DNA of 64,000 nucleotides from Dorea sp. 5-2 (GCF_000403455.2 NZ_KE159717.1:141127-205126); one strand, 5' to 3'. Positions 42,959-51,915 are shown, counted from the stretch's first letter. Notes: generated from the sequence alone by a model not told the origin. Made by a program: numbers and translations.

Positions 42959-43459
42959 TTACAGGATTCTTTCAGCCAAGATGACTTCCTCTGCAACGTT
43001 GCTCGTCGTTTCCATCAATGGTGTAAAACCATTTTTCAGCCAAAAGTGTTCCGACTGCGGGTTCCCTTTTACCCATGCCAGCCGAACCGACTCATATCCC
43101 AGACCAGAAAGATATCTGCACAAATAATCAATAATCTCCGTTCCTATTCCACGACCCTGTACCGAAATATCCGTCATAAAAAAACCGATATATACAATCA
43201 GCTTTTCGGGATAACCATCGTTTAAGTCCATAACTGCAATCAACTTTCCATCCTGACAGAACCTGATATAATATTTATCTTCGATCGCCTTGCCAGGCGG
43301 CAATATTCTCATATCCTCCTGGATCGTCTGCCGTGTAACAAAGAGAGGGCAATATTCATAATATAAGATATTCTTGCTAAGCAGATCATATATTTCATCT
43401 ACGTTCTTGTTGGTAAGTATATGAACCTTATATTTATCTGATAATAATTCTACCTGCAT
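42959..43459 (-). CDS. GNAT family N-acetyltransferase
   Basis: Paralog of 15384-15926, 166 residues, with the acetyl-CoA loop VQGRGIGTEIIDYL and LAWVKGNPQSEHFWLKNGF near the end. It is about 14 residues shorter at the C-terminus because its tail runs into the deaminase gene. GAGGTGG precedes the ATG at 43459. A copy of the 29-bp repeat lies 62 bases upstream, as for the paralog. Confidence 0.86.
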   Translation of the reverse strand: MQVELLSDKYKVHILTNKNVDEIYDLLSKNILYYEYCPLFVTRQTIQEDMRILPPGKAIEDKYYIRFCQDGKLIAVMDLNDGYPEKLIVYIGFFMTDISVQGRGIGTEIIDYLCRYLSGLGYESVRLAWVKGNPQSEHFWLKNGFTPLMETTSNVAEEVILAERIL

Positions 43460-43520
43460 GATTGCCACCTCAATGTTTTATTTTATCATTTACATCTGCC
43501 CAAAACAACAGTCCTTTCCG

Positions 43521-43549
43521 TTTTTGCAAAATGAGGGGCAATTTTTGCA
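43521..43549 (+). repeat. 29-bp dispersed repeat, copy 4
   Basis: TTTTTGCA at 43521 and 43542, 21 bases apart, AAATGAGGGGCAA between them. Corresponds in position to copy 1 in the paralogous block. Confidence 0.75.
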
Positions 43550-43730
43550 TAGTTCTTTTACATTTTTAGGGTATATATTTCCTTTAAATGACTAATTATC
43601 TGTATTATTCAAAAACATCTTTTCCGTTGATAAAGGGAAAGATGTTTTCAAATGCGCCAAATAAGTTATTTTCTTTAAGTAATCAAATTATGTCATGTAT
43701 CGGTATTTTGTGTATATTATTCATTTCTTT
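43550..43730. other. Intergenic region
   Basis: AT-rich, no gene seen. An ATCTTTTCC..GGGAAAGATGTTT-like imperfect inverted repeat near 43617-43645 may be a terminator. Confidence 0.35.
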
Positions 43731-43876
43731 ATGACCGGAATCTCCATTTCCTGCTGTTCTACGACATTTGACAAATAGCAGAATGTACCGTCCTCATATG
43801 ACTGTATGACAACTTGATTTGTAAACGCATAATCCGAATCATAATCCGGCCATACGCCATCCACAAAGAGAGTTAA

Positions 43877-45615
43877 CCTAATCTCCCGAAATTGTTATAC
43901 ATAGGTTTTAAGCTTATTCCCCAAATCCCTTATAAAATCGGTGTTTAGCCAATGTTTTTCTTTACAAACATATGTATAAATGGTATACTAAAAACAAGGA
44001 ATTATACATATGTCGGAGGGAATCAGCATGGCATCTCTGGTCTATCTAAAACACAAAAATGGCACCACATACGTTTATGAAAACGTCTCATACTGGGATA
44101 AAAAGTCAAAAAAACCAAAATCAAAACGTAAGTGCATCGGGCATCTTGACCCGGAAACCGGAACAGTGCAGCCAAATGGCATGCGTGGCGGCAATCAGAA
44201 AAATATTACGACCAAATCAGAAAAAGAGCCGCCCAAATGCTTCACTTACAGTTGTGGCGTATCCTCCCTTTTGGATAAGGTATGTGCAGATATCGGGCTC
44301 GGCCATATACTGAAAAGATCCTTTCCCAATGACTGGGATGCCATCCTGACATGCGCCTATTACCTTGTCAGCGAAGGGCAGGCGCTGTCCAGAGCTGAAA
44401 AATGGTCCCGGCAGGCAGTCACGCCTTATGGGACGGTGCTTGCCGACCAGCGGATCAGTGAACTGCTGATACGGATCACGCCGGAACTCGTCCAGGGCTT
44501 CTTTTCAGAATGGCTGGAACATAATAGCTGTGACAGGTATTACTGCATGGACATCACAAGCGTTTCCTCCTATAGTGAGATGAACGAATTTGTATCCTAT
44601 GGGTACAACAGAGACAAAGAAAAACTTCCGCAGGTCAATCTCCTGATGGTCAGCGGACATACAAGCCGTCTTCCTTTATTCTTCAGGGCTATGCCTGGGA
44701 GCATCCATGATGTCAGCACGATGGAGGAAAGCCTTAAAAGGTTTGACCTCGTTGACGCGAAACGGTTGCATATGGTCATGGATAAGGGGTTTTACAGCGA
44801 GGATAACGTGGATGCTATGTACAGAAGGCATATGCGGTTTCTGGTTGGCGTTCCGTTTACGACATCCCTTTCTTTGGATGCGGCAGAGCGCCACCGCAAT
44901 GATGAAATGGTCTCTTACCGCCATTACTGTAATGTCCTTGGGGAAGAACTCTATGCGGACACAGAACTCATAAAGTGGAAAGGGCACCGCTGCTACCTTC
45001 ATGTTTATTTTGACAGTATCAAAGCAGCACTGGATGAGAAAAAGTTCAGCCACCGGATCCTGATGGAATATGAGGAACTCTGCTCGGGGAGTACGGTAAA
45101 AGAGCATCAGAAAGACTACGAAAGATTTTTTACTGTCAAGGAGACTCCTAAGCGGGGCAGGAAGGTTGAATACAATCAGGAAGCAATAGATGCCTGCAGA
45201 AAGAACAGTGTCGGCTGGCTTGTGCTTGCGACAAATGATGTCAAAGACGCAGTGGAAGCACTTGAAATATACCGGATGAAGGATACAATAGAAAAGCATT
45301 TCGATGACCTGAAAAATGACCTTGATATGAAAAGGCTGCGTATCCATTCCTCAGCAGCAATGGACGGGCGGCTGTTTATCCAGTATATCGCCCTGATACT
45401 TTCTTCCCAGATTAAAAACATCATGAATGAGGCCGGATGGTTCAAGAGCCATAATATGCAGGAAGTGATAGATGAGATGAAATCCCTGCGGGTAGTTTCT
45501 GTTGAAGGGAAACGTAAGCCGATCTACACAACGACAACAGCTTTTCAGAGAGAGATTATTGAACTCTTTGGGCTAAACATCGGCTGACATATGTATAATT
45601 GATACGGGATTTTAG
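43877..45615 (+). mobile_element. IS1634-type insertion sequence, 1739 bp
   Basis: Imperfect terminal inverted repeats starting CCTAA and sharing TCCCG and TTATACATA, at 43877 and 45615. A GAGTTAA duplication flanks the element (43870-43876 and 45616-45622). Removing one copy restores the reading frame of the disrupted paralog (DGTLTLFVDG), which fixes the boundaries. Contains one transposase gene. Confidence 0.88.
44028..45587 (+). CDS. IS1634-family (IS4 superfamily) transposase
   Basis: Transposase of 519 residues. N-terminal region KNGTTYVYENVSYWDK and RKCIGHLDPETG is typical of IS1634-type proteins; the DDE core shows CMDITSVSSYS (first Asp), LHMVMDKGFYSEDNVD (second Asp) and MKDTIEKHFDDLKNDLD (YREK-like element with the catalytic Glu). 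Appears intact. GGAGGG precedes the ATG at 44028. Long open frames on the opposite strand are shadows. Confidence 0.88.
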   Translation: MASLVYLKHKNGTTYVYENVSYWDKKSKKPKSKRKCIGHLDPETGTVQPNGMRGGNQKNITTKSEKEPPKCFTYSCGVSSLLDKVCADIGLGHILKRSFPNDWDAILTCAYYLVSEGQALSRAEKWSRQAVTPYGTVLADQRISELLIRITPELVQGFFSEWLEHNSCDRYYCMDITSVSSYSEMNEFVSYGYNRDKEKLPQVNLLMVSGHTSRLPLFFRAMPGSIHDVSTMEESLKRFDLVDAKRLHMVMDKGFYSEDNVDAMYRRHMRFLVGVPFTTSLSLDAAERHRNDEMVSYRHYCNVLGEELYADTELIKWKGHRCYLHVYFDSIKAALDEKKFSHRILMEYEELCSGSTVKEHQKDYERFFTVKETPKRGRKVEYNQEAIDACRKNSVGWLVLATNDVKDAVEALEIYRMKDTIEKHFDDLKNDLDMKRLRIHSSAAMDGRLFIQYIALILSSQIKNIMNEAGWFKSHNMQEVIDEMKSLRVVSVEGKRKPIYTTTTAFQREIIELFGLNIG

Positions 45616-46567
45616 GAGTTAATGTACCGTCTTCATTCTCTGTGTAGTCCACCACTTCACCGAACGGCGCATATGGCCTGACTGAAAACAAATCACATTC
45701 GTAAGTGTCGCTATCCGCATCATAACCGCAGCAATGGCGAAGCTGTTCTATAGTTATAGGAAAATATATTGTCATAATCTCTTCAAATATCTCTGCGTCA
45801 ACTCTTCCTCCATGCACTTTCAGATATTCTCCCGTATGCATATGATAAATATCCCCAAACATAGTATCCATTATTATATCTTCCACATTGCTGCCGTTCC
45901 AGTCAACAGTCAGCAGATTATAATCTATATAGCTTAAGCCGGATATATACTTCTCTGTCAGCGCCCTGCAGTCCTCAGCTAATGGTTTTATCCTGTAGTG
46001 CTCCCGCAAATTTCCATGTGATATCTTTATTTTATTGGTATAGATAAAGTACCCTTTTTCTGTCAGCCTGATTTCTTCCAAATCCCATACGGATGTATGG
46101 GACAGTATGGGCACGCCTCCTTCCTGCCATGTAATTTCCACATAGTAAACCTGCAGCTTCCCTGCACGGTACAGAAAAGTGCGGCATCCAAACCGGCCGT
46201 CCCCATAGATATCACATATTGTAACCTGGGCCTCCTCTCCATCTGAATATCTGGAATAAAACATTTCTACCTCTTCATAATTTTCCATATTGATGCCTTT
46301 TGACACTGAAACATATCCAAGCCCGCCCATCCGGCTGACTGTCTCCCGCCTTTGTTCTTTTGTCCTCTGCCCCAGTTGATAAAAAGTCGTATCCAGCACC
46401 TTGATGTCCTTATATAAATCTGCACATCCTTCGGCGGCTGATATTGCGGCTTCCTGAAGCTGTTCCTGTTCTTCGCTTTCCAGGATGCTCACCGCCTCTT
46501 CTATTTCTTTCCCATAAGAGCTGCCATCCACATTTTCCCTGCTTTCTTCTGCCTGCTGCTCCTGCGG

Positions 46568-46595
46568 CTCCCCTGAAAATTACTTTTCAGGGGAG
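46568..46595 (-). other. Perfect hairpin containing an in-frame stop
   Basis: Twelve-base perfect arms (CTCCCCTGAAAA on the plus strand and its complement) with a 4-base loop; the in-frame TAA of P1 lies in the loop and arm border. Located 119-146 bases into the P1 coding sequence. Confidence 0.7.
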
Positions 46596-46752
46596 ATTGC
46601 CTTATCACAACCGAAATAAAGTAATAAGACAACAAAGCTACCTGCGGCAACAAAAAAGATACTTTCAAATAAACTCCTTTGGCATTCTATTTTTCTCTGT
46701 TTACTATGCTTCATAACGTTCCTTACCTTTTCTGGTCGTATAATCTATATAT

Positions 46753-46781
46753 AGTATTACATTTGTAAGATTTTAAGTCAA
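46753..46781 (-). promoter_or_regulatory. P1 promoter with BlaI-type operator
   Basis: Minus strand: TTGACT (46781-46776), then TAATAC or AATACT 16-17 bases on. The palindrome TTACATTTGTAA (46757-46768) overlaps the -10 and is followed on the plus strand by GATTTTAAGTCAAG, as at the 58.9-kb sites. Confidence 0.72.
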
Positions 46782-46826
46782 GAATAACTTATATTATCTA
46801 CAATCTTACAGCCCCGTCTTATTTTC

Positions 46827-48065
46827 TCACCGTTTCCCCACTACCGGAATATCTAATTCCTGTTTTTGGATGGAATTGGATAAATAACGAAAGGCCCCAT
46901 TCTCTAACGGTCTTACCACAATCTGATTTGTAAAGGCATAATCCGAACCATAATCCGGCCATACACCGTCCACAAACAGTGTAAGCGTTCCATCCACATT
47001 TTCTTTATAGTCCACCACTTCGGGAAACGGCGGCAAAGGCTGCGAGATACTCATTTCATATTTATATGTATCCGTGGCTGCATCGTAATTGCAGTACTCC
47101 CTTAATTGCTCTGCTGTTACCGGGAAATAAGTCATCATAATAGATTCATAAAGCTCTGCCGGGATCCCCTCACCGTCTGGCACAAATACCTCCCCTGTAT
47201 GAATCCGATAAACATCCTCAAACATGCATGGCCTTAAAATTTCTTCCACATTTCCGCTGTCCCAATCCGTTATCATCACCGTATAACTCACATAACTAAG
47301 TCCAGAAACATATTTTTGGGTAAGCTCCCGGCAGGTTTCCGGCAGAGGCTTAACCCTGTAGTACTCCTTCAAATTACCATGTGCAACGATTACTGCATGT
47401 GTATAAATCAAATATCCCTTTTCCGTCAGCCGGATTTCTGTAATATCGTTGGTTCTGGCCGCCTGTATAACCGGTATTCCATTGTCTTGCCATCCAATCC
47501 CGATATAGTAGGTCTGCAGTATTCCCTGCCGGTAGACAAAGGTTCTGGAAGAAAATGTCCCGTCTATAAAAGGTTCGTAGATTGTAACCAGTGCCTCCTG
47601 CCCTGTGCGGTATTGGGAATAAAAATTTTCTACCTCTTCATAGTTACGCATATTCATATCATCCGAAACACTTACCATTCCATTGTCGCCCAACACATTG
47701 ACAATATCTCTTCTCTGCTGTTCTGTCAATTCAATAACCGCAGCATAACCGCTGTCCTTGCTGCTATTTACTGACTCTTCGGCAGAATAATAACCTGCAC
47801 ACATTTCTGCCGCCGATACTGCTTCATTCTGTATTTTTTTCTGTTCATCCATTGACAGGACACACTCCGGTTCCGTATACGCATACGGCTCCCCATCAGC
47901 TGACCCCGGTTGTTCCTGGGATTCAATCCTGGCAAACGGCACTTTTACTCCCCTGCTGCCGGCCGGATACACTGCTGCTTTCATCTCCCCAACCACGTGC
48001 CCAACGGCTGCCAAGGATAGCGCTGATAAAAAACATACGCTGCATTTCTGTAAAGTACGTTTCAT
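46827..48065 (-). CDS. Exported paralog P2
   Basis: Protein of 412 residues with a signal peptide (residues 1-33, hydrophobic CFLSALSLAAVGHVVG) and a Cys at position 8 and 11 but no clear lipobox. The extracytoplasmic part shares with P1, P3, P4 and P5 the patterns EVENFYSQY, LTEKGYLIYTHAVIVAHGNLKEYYRV, CRELTQKYVSGLSYV, MITDWDSGNVEEIL, YFPVTAEQLREYC and DGTLTLFVDGVWPDY.SDYAF. I believe this may be the Lachnospiraceae family DUF6070, from memory. No catalytic motif seen. GGAAGGGAG precedes the ATG. No full BlaI-type operator upstream, unlike P1 and the P3-P5 operon. Function unknown. Confidence 0.8.
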   Translation of the reverse strand: MKRTLQKCSVCFLSALSLAAVGHVVGEMKAAVYPAGSRGVKVPFARIESQEQPGSADGEPYAYTEPECVLSMDEQKKIQNEAVSAAEMCAGYYSAEESVNSSKDSGYAAVIELTEQQRRDIVNVLGDNGMVSVSDDMNMRNYEEVENFYSQYRTGQEALVTIYEPFIDGTFSSRTFVYRQGILQTYYIGIGWQDNGIPVIQAARTNDITEIRLTEKGYLIYTHAVIVAHGNLKEYYRVKPLPETCRELTQKYVSGLSYVSYTVMITDWDSGNVEEILRPCMFEDVYRIHTGEVFVPDGEGIPAELYESIMMTYFPVTAEQLREYCNYDAATDTYKYEMSISQPLPPFPEVVDYKENVDGTLTLFVDGVWPDYGSDYAFTNQIVVRPLENGAFRYLSNSIQKQELDIPVVGKR

Positions 48066-48162
48066 ATACTCTATCGTTCTCCCTTCCTGATAATATGCTT
48101 TACAATTCTTCTGTCAGGTAGAACATATGAAAATAAATGCCTGGCTATAACAAATCATTCCC

Positions 48163-48191
48163 TTTTTGCTGAATAAAGGGCGGTTTTTGCA
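48163..48191 (+). repeat. 29-bp dispersed repeat, copy 5
   Basis: TTTTTGCT at 48163 and TTTTTGCA at 48184, 21 bases apart, GAATAAAGGGCGG between. About 100 bases upstream of the P2 start. Confidence 0.68.
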
Positions 48192-48238
48192 GATTTTATA
48201 TTATTCAGTCTACCAGTCATCACTTCAAACTCAATATG

Positions 48239-48532
48239 TTATTGTTGGCATTTCCAAATTGCCATCGGATGTTCCTTAATTCTTTCCACAATTTCTTCTT
48301 TCGTATCATTTGGTGTGTAATCCATATCAATATCCACAGACAAACGTGGTAGATTGAACACCGCCAGATTGATAGCTGTTCCACCTTTTAAAAGCAGATG
48401 GTCTCTTAGATATTCTTCTTCATTCAGATAATTCAATACATCCTTCAAGTGCAAGACCTTTTCAAAGGTATCTCTCACAAATCCATGCTGCTGTGCAATA
48501 CGTCCAATCTCTGTTTTATTATACATCGGCAT
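48239..48532 (-). pseudogene. AbiEii-type nucleotidyltransferase toxin, truncated
   Basis: The first 97 residues of a type IV AbiEii/AbiGii toxin: EIGRIAQQHGFVRDTFEKVLHL, YLRDHLLLKGGTAINLAVF with the GG-x10-DID nucleotidyltransferase signature (LSVDIDMDY). Family members have about 280 residues; here the frame ends at 48239 soon after IVERIKEHP. The remaining catalytic and helical parts are missing. Overlaps the antitoxin gene by 14 bases, as in intact AbiE systems. Confidence 0.78.
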
Positions 48533-49244
48533 CCATCATTACCCCATTCTTCATATTTTGCAAATCATCCGGAACAACCAGTTTCCAAGTATCATCATAG
48601 CAGCCGCCATCCTGATCACATGTAAGATAACGCTTGCTTTTGCCTATTTGTTTCTTACATTTTACAAAAAACGAATCAGACAATCCCATTTGTTCCTTGT
48701 GCTGCCATAATAAATATCCCATCTTCTGATACAAGAATTGATTTTGATAAAGTTCCAGGTACTTGATCAGTCTTTTCTCCTGTATTCTGTGCATACTTTC
48801 CATATTCTGTACCACTTCTTCAATGCCCGAAATCTTGTCCATATCCTTGATGCTGTCAACAATGGTTCGCTCCAAATTGGTCACTGCAACACCTCCGCTA
48901 TAAGGAGGCTTCTCAATTCCCTCTGAATTTTTTGACGCTACGAAACAAAACGTATAACCATCAAATGTAAAATTCCGGAAGCTAGTCCTTGATGATACAT
49001 ACACATCATAATAGACTTGATCTGTAATTCCATAATACTCCATGGCTGTATGATGAGACACATATGATGTTGGCGTAATGTGGCTGGCTATCTGAAAACG
49101 ATTCGCAACCGGTGCGCCAGTTTCTCCGCTAACGCAGGTATACATATTATTACGAATCTTGGCCACCATTCCCTCTTTCATCAATCGCTTGATCGCCGAA
49201 CGTGCGCTATCTATATTATTGTAAAACACATTTACATCTTCCAT
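48519..49244 (-). CDS. AbiEi-type antitoxin, N-terminus probably frameshifted
   Basis: Antitoxin/transcription repressor of the AbiE family: N-terminal winged helix (SARSAIKRLMKEGMVAKIRNNMYTC) and a C-terminal AbiEi domain (NLERTIVDSIKDMDKISGIEEVVQ). From 49244 the protein has 241 residues. A better ribosome site (AAGGTGG) and ATG lie at 49285, giving MNLYFELL, but a run of six A, where seven would be needed, breaks the frame before KPVFNMEDV. Translation may therefore restart at 49244, leaving a slightly short winged helix. The cognate toxin is truncated, so the system is probably dead. Confidence 0.75.
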   Translation of the reverse strand: MEDVNVFYNNIDSARSAIKRLMKEGMVAKIRNNMYTCVSGETGAPVANRFQIASHITPTSYVSHHTAMEYYGITDQVYYDVYVSSRTSFRNFTFDGYTFCFVASKNSEGIEKPPYSGGVAVTNLERTIVDSIKDMDKISGIEEVVQNMESMHRIQEKRLIKYLELYQNQFLYQKMGYLLWQHKEQMGLSDSFFVKCKKQIGKSKRYLTCDQDGGCYDDTWKLVVPDDLQNMKNGVMMDADV

Positions 49245-49454
49245 GTTGAAGACCGGTTTTTTAATAGTTCGAAATATAGGTTCATATTTCCACCTTCATT
49301 CATTTTATCATCATTTTAATTTATATGTAAACTATTCCATCCACCTCTTAAACCAAAGATACTACCATGCCTTCATACAAATAAAAACGGATCTGCTGAA
49401 ACATGCTCACTCCATCCAATAAACCTAATTGATCCGCTCTATGTTCTTCTACAA

Positions 49455-49502
49455 TTGACAATCCCCTGAATCCCCTCTATAATATCTTTATTACACACGT
49501 AA
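49455..49502 (+). promoter_or_regulatory. blaI promoter and operator
   Basis: Consensus-like promoter TTGACA (49455-49460), 17-base spacer, TATAAT (49478-49483). The dyad TTACACACGTAA (49491-49502) just after it is followed by GATTTGG. The same TNACAnnnGTARGATTT pattern occurs at 46757, 58867 and 58926. Confidence 0.8.
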
Positions 49503-49520
49503 GATTTGGAGGGATTTACC

Positions 49521-49898
49521 ATGGCTGCTCTGCCGCAGATTTCCGAAGCTGAATATGAAGTGATGAAGGTCGTATGGAAGTACGCGCCCATCAATACCAA
49601 TGAGATCACTGAGAAGTTACTGAAAACCACCGTCTGGAGCCCCAAAACCATACAAACCCTGATCAAACGTCTGGTGACGAAAGGCGCCCTCTCTTATGAG
49701 AAACAGGGCCGGATATTCGTCTACACCCCGCTTGTATTGGAACGGGAGTATGTGGGCCAGGAAAGCCGTTCGTTTCTGAAACGCTTTTACGGCGGGGATA
49801 TTACTGCCATGCTGTCCGCATACATAGAAAATGACGGTCTGTCCGATACGGAGCTTGAACAGCTTCGCACCCTGCTTTCTGTAAAAAAGGATAAATGA
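49521..49898 (+). CDS. blaI: BlaI/MecI-type repressor
   Basis: Winged-helix repressor of 125 residues: ISEAEYEVMKVVWKYAPINTNEI is the family start, VWSPKTIQTLIKRLVTKGALSYEKQGR the recognition helix and wing, and the C-terminal helices (EQLRTLLSVKKDK) form the dimer arm. Controls genes by binding TACA/TGTA dyads and is inactivated through BlaR1. GGAGGG precedes the ATG at 49521. Followed by blaR1 87 bases on, with a hairpin between them. Operators matching its own promoter lie before the P1 gene and the P3-P5 operon, so those are likely targets. Confidence 0.92.
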   Translation: MAALPQISEAEYEVMKVVWKYAPINTNEITEKLLKTTVWSPKTIQTLIKRLVTKGALSYEKQGRIFVYTPLVLEREYVGQESRSFLKRFYGGDITAMLSAYIENDGLSDTELEQLRTLLSVKKDK

Positions 49899-49907
49899 GT
49901 TTGTAAC

Positions 49908-49934
49908 TTTCGTCAGGAACTGTTCCTAACGAAA
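49908..49934 (+). other. Hairpin between blaI and blaR1
   Basis: TTTCGTCAGGAAC and TTCCTAACGAAA can pair around TG with one bulge. No T tract follows, so it is more likely an mRNA-stability or partial attenuation element than a terminator. Confidence 0.4.
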
Positions 49935-49985
49935 TCTTGCGCTCCGGCTTGTCCGGGTTAAGGAAACAAAAAGGAGACAATACCT

Positions 49986-51845
49986 ATGGCTGATTTTATG
50001 ATTCGTTTTCTTATATGTAACCTATTCATCTGTGCCCTGGTTGGAATCCTTCTGGCCGCCAGGCATTTATTGAGAAATATCCTGTCAGGCCGGATGCAGT
50101 ATCACCTGTGGTTTCTGCTGCTCGGCCTGCTTACCGTTCCGTTCCTGCCGTTTCGCCTGACAGGTTTCCCAATGCTTCTTGCCCGGCTTTTGGCATTTTG
50201 TAACCCCGCCCTGCCCGATACCGGAAACATTGTAAATCAAGGAGATGTGACGACTCCTGCAGGAGATTCGGGCTGGCTGAATGATTTTACTCTCTCCATA
50301 AGCAATCAGACGCCATCCATTGCCGGAACCATTTTACTGGGAATCTGGCTCGCCGGTATCCTTGTCATGGTTGTTCTGACAGCCAGATCCTCCCTCCGCC
50401 TGCAGAACATCAGACAATCTGCCCTTCCCCTCCAAAATCCGGCAATCCGCAGACTATACCGCCATTGCCTGAAAGAACTCCATATCAGAAAAGAGATTCC
50501 CATATACAGTACCGCATTTTTGCAGTCGCCGGTTATCATAGGGTTCCTAAGGCCGCATATCTATCTTCCCATCCACATCATCTCCGATTACAGTAAGATA
50601 GATACCGACAAATTCTGCCAAGCGTCCTGCGGTTCAAGTCCATCCGGAATGAACGGGCTTCACCAGATCCGCTACATGCTGCTGCACGAGCTGCAGCATT
50701 ACAGGCACAAAGACGCGCTTGCAGGCTATCTGATGACCCTCACGGGAATCCTCTACTGGTTCAATCCCATGGTCTGGATTGCACTTAAGGAAATGCGAAA
50801 TGACAGGGAAATCGCCTGCGACACGTCCGTACTGAATATGCTTGAACCAGATTCCTACGAGGATTACGGAATGACGCTGATCCATTTTGCCGAAAAGCTG
50901 TCCCGCCCTGCTTTTCCCTTTTCCGTTGGATTAAGCGGAAACATGTCACAGATGAAGCGGCGTATCCTCAATATCGCCGCCTACGAGACGCCCACCGCAA
51001 AGAAACGGCTTACAGGCATGACGGCATTCCTGATGGTAACAGTTCTCCTCACAAGCCTGGCTCCCCTGCTGTCTGCAAATGCAGCAAAGGATGATTATTA
51101 TGGATGGGATACATCTCATAAAAATATCAACGTCATAGATCTGTCTTCCTGCTTTCAGGGATACGAAGGAAGCTTCGTCCTATACAACATGGCACAGGAT
51201 ACGTGGAATATCTATGATATGGACCGTGCCGCCTTGCGGGTCTCTCCTGACTCTACCTATAAAATCTATGACGCCCTGTTCGGGCTGGAGGCCGGTGCCA
51301 TTACACCGGAAGCTTCCGCCATGGAATGGAACCATGAACTCTATTCGTTCCAAGAATGGAACGCTGACCAGACTTTGCAGTCCGCCATGAGCGCTTCCGT
51401 GAACTGGTACTTTCAGGAAATAGATAAACAGCTTGGACTCTCTGGCATTGACCGCTATCTCCGGGAAATCAGATACGGCAATGAGAATTCCAAAGGCGGC
51501 CTCTCCTCCTACTGGATGGAATCTTCTTTAAAGATTTCCCCCATCGAACAGGTGGAGCTTTTGCGAAAGCTTTATGAAAACAACCTCGGCTTTGGCATCC
51601 AAAATGTTAATGCAGTAAAGGACTCTATCCTCCTGTCCTCTTCCGAAGCCGGAAACCTCTATGGAAAAACCGGCACCGGTTGTATCGACGGCAAGGATGT
51701 AAACGGATGGTTTGTAGGATATGTGGAAGCCCCTGACAATATGTGGTTCTTTGCAGCAAATATCGCCGCGAACGGCGGTGCCTCCGGCAGCCGCGCGGCA
51801 GAAATAACGCGGCACATTCTTTCTAAGATAAATATATGGCAATAA
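49986..51845 (+). CDS. blaR1: BlaR1-type beta-lactam sensor/zinc protease
   Basis: Membrane sensor of 619 residues. Four or so N-terminal helices with the M56 peptidase domain: HELQH at 234-238 and ACDTSV with EIACD near 275 supply zinc ligands; a KRR sequence at about 324-326 is a possible self-cleavage site. After the last helix (about 342-360) the extracellular part is a class D-like penicillin-binding domain with STYK (Ser423-Lys426), SVN (471-473) and KTG (561-563), all intact. It should be acylated by a beta-lactam and signal to BlaI. AAAGGAG lies before the ATG. No beta-lactamase gene is present here; candidate output genes are the exported paralogs. Confidence 0.92.
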   Translation: MADFMIRFLICNLFICALVGILLAARHLLRNILSGRMQYHLWFLLLGLLTVPFLPFRLTGFPMLLARLLAFCNPALPDTGNIVNQGDVTTPAGDSGWLNDFTLSISNQTPSIAGTILLGIWLAGILVMVVLTARSSLRLQNIRQSALPLQNPAIRRLYRHCLKELHIRKEIPIYSTAFLQSPVIIGFLRPHIYLPIHIISDYSKIDTDKFCQASCGSSPSGMNGLHQIRYMLLHELQHYRHKDALAGYLMTLTGILYWFNPMVWIALKEMRNDREIACDTSVLNMLEPDSYEDYGMTLIHFAEKLSRPAFPFSVGLSGNMSQMKRRILNIAAYETPTAKKRLTGMTAFLMVTVLLTSLAPLLSANAAKDDYYGWDTSHKNINVIDLSSCFQGYEGSFVLYNMAQDTWNIYDMDRAALRVSPDSTYKIYDALFGLEAGAITPEASAMEWNHELYSFQEWNADQTLQSAMSASVNWYFQEIDKQLGLSGIDRYLREIRYGNENSKGGLSSYWMESSLKISPIEQVELLRKLYENNLGFGIQNVNAVKDSILLSSSEAGNLYGKTGTGCIDGKDVNGWFVGYVEAPDNMWFFAANIAANGGASGSRAAEITRHILSKINIWQ

Positions 51846-51915
51846 GGAGCTTCTGGATAGAAAGTCAAATGTCCATACAACAAATATGCCCACTTGGCTC
51901 GTTGCCTGCAGGAAC

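Larger units (their letters stand above)
43731..46714 (-). pseudogene. Exported paralog P1, disrupted by a stop codon and an IS
   Basis: Member of the exported-protein family also found at 46827, 55010, 56237 and 57538. It starts at 46714 (after AAGGAACG) with a hydrophobic segment (FFVAAGSFVVLLLYFGC, lipobox-like). An in-frame TAA at 46580-46582 interrupts it in a perfect hairpin, and the same frame then runs open through the family's conserved middle to DYTENEDGTL. There an IS1634-type element is inserted (43877-45615). The last 46 codons (FVDGVWPDYDSDYAFTNQ to VIKK) lie beyond it and end at 43731. Its promoter with the shared operator is intact. Family possibly DUF6070 (from memory); function unknown. 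Confidence 0.85.

Noticed and set aside
44676..45347. A 223-codon minus-strand frame opposite the IS1634-type transposase
   Set aside because: Antisense shadow of the transposase with no start signal or recognisable domain.
43964..45598. CATATGTATAA sequences near both ends of the IS1634-type element resembling BlaI sites
   Set aside because: They are subterminal inverted-repeat parts of the element, lack the GATTT extension and do not lie in a -10 region of a regulon gene.
15988..48191. Integron attC sites as an explanation for the dispersed 29-bp repeats and small-gene island
   Set aside because: No IntI-type integrase, no attC-like R boxes with the conserved core, and the repeats do not flank every gene.
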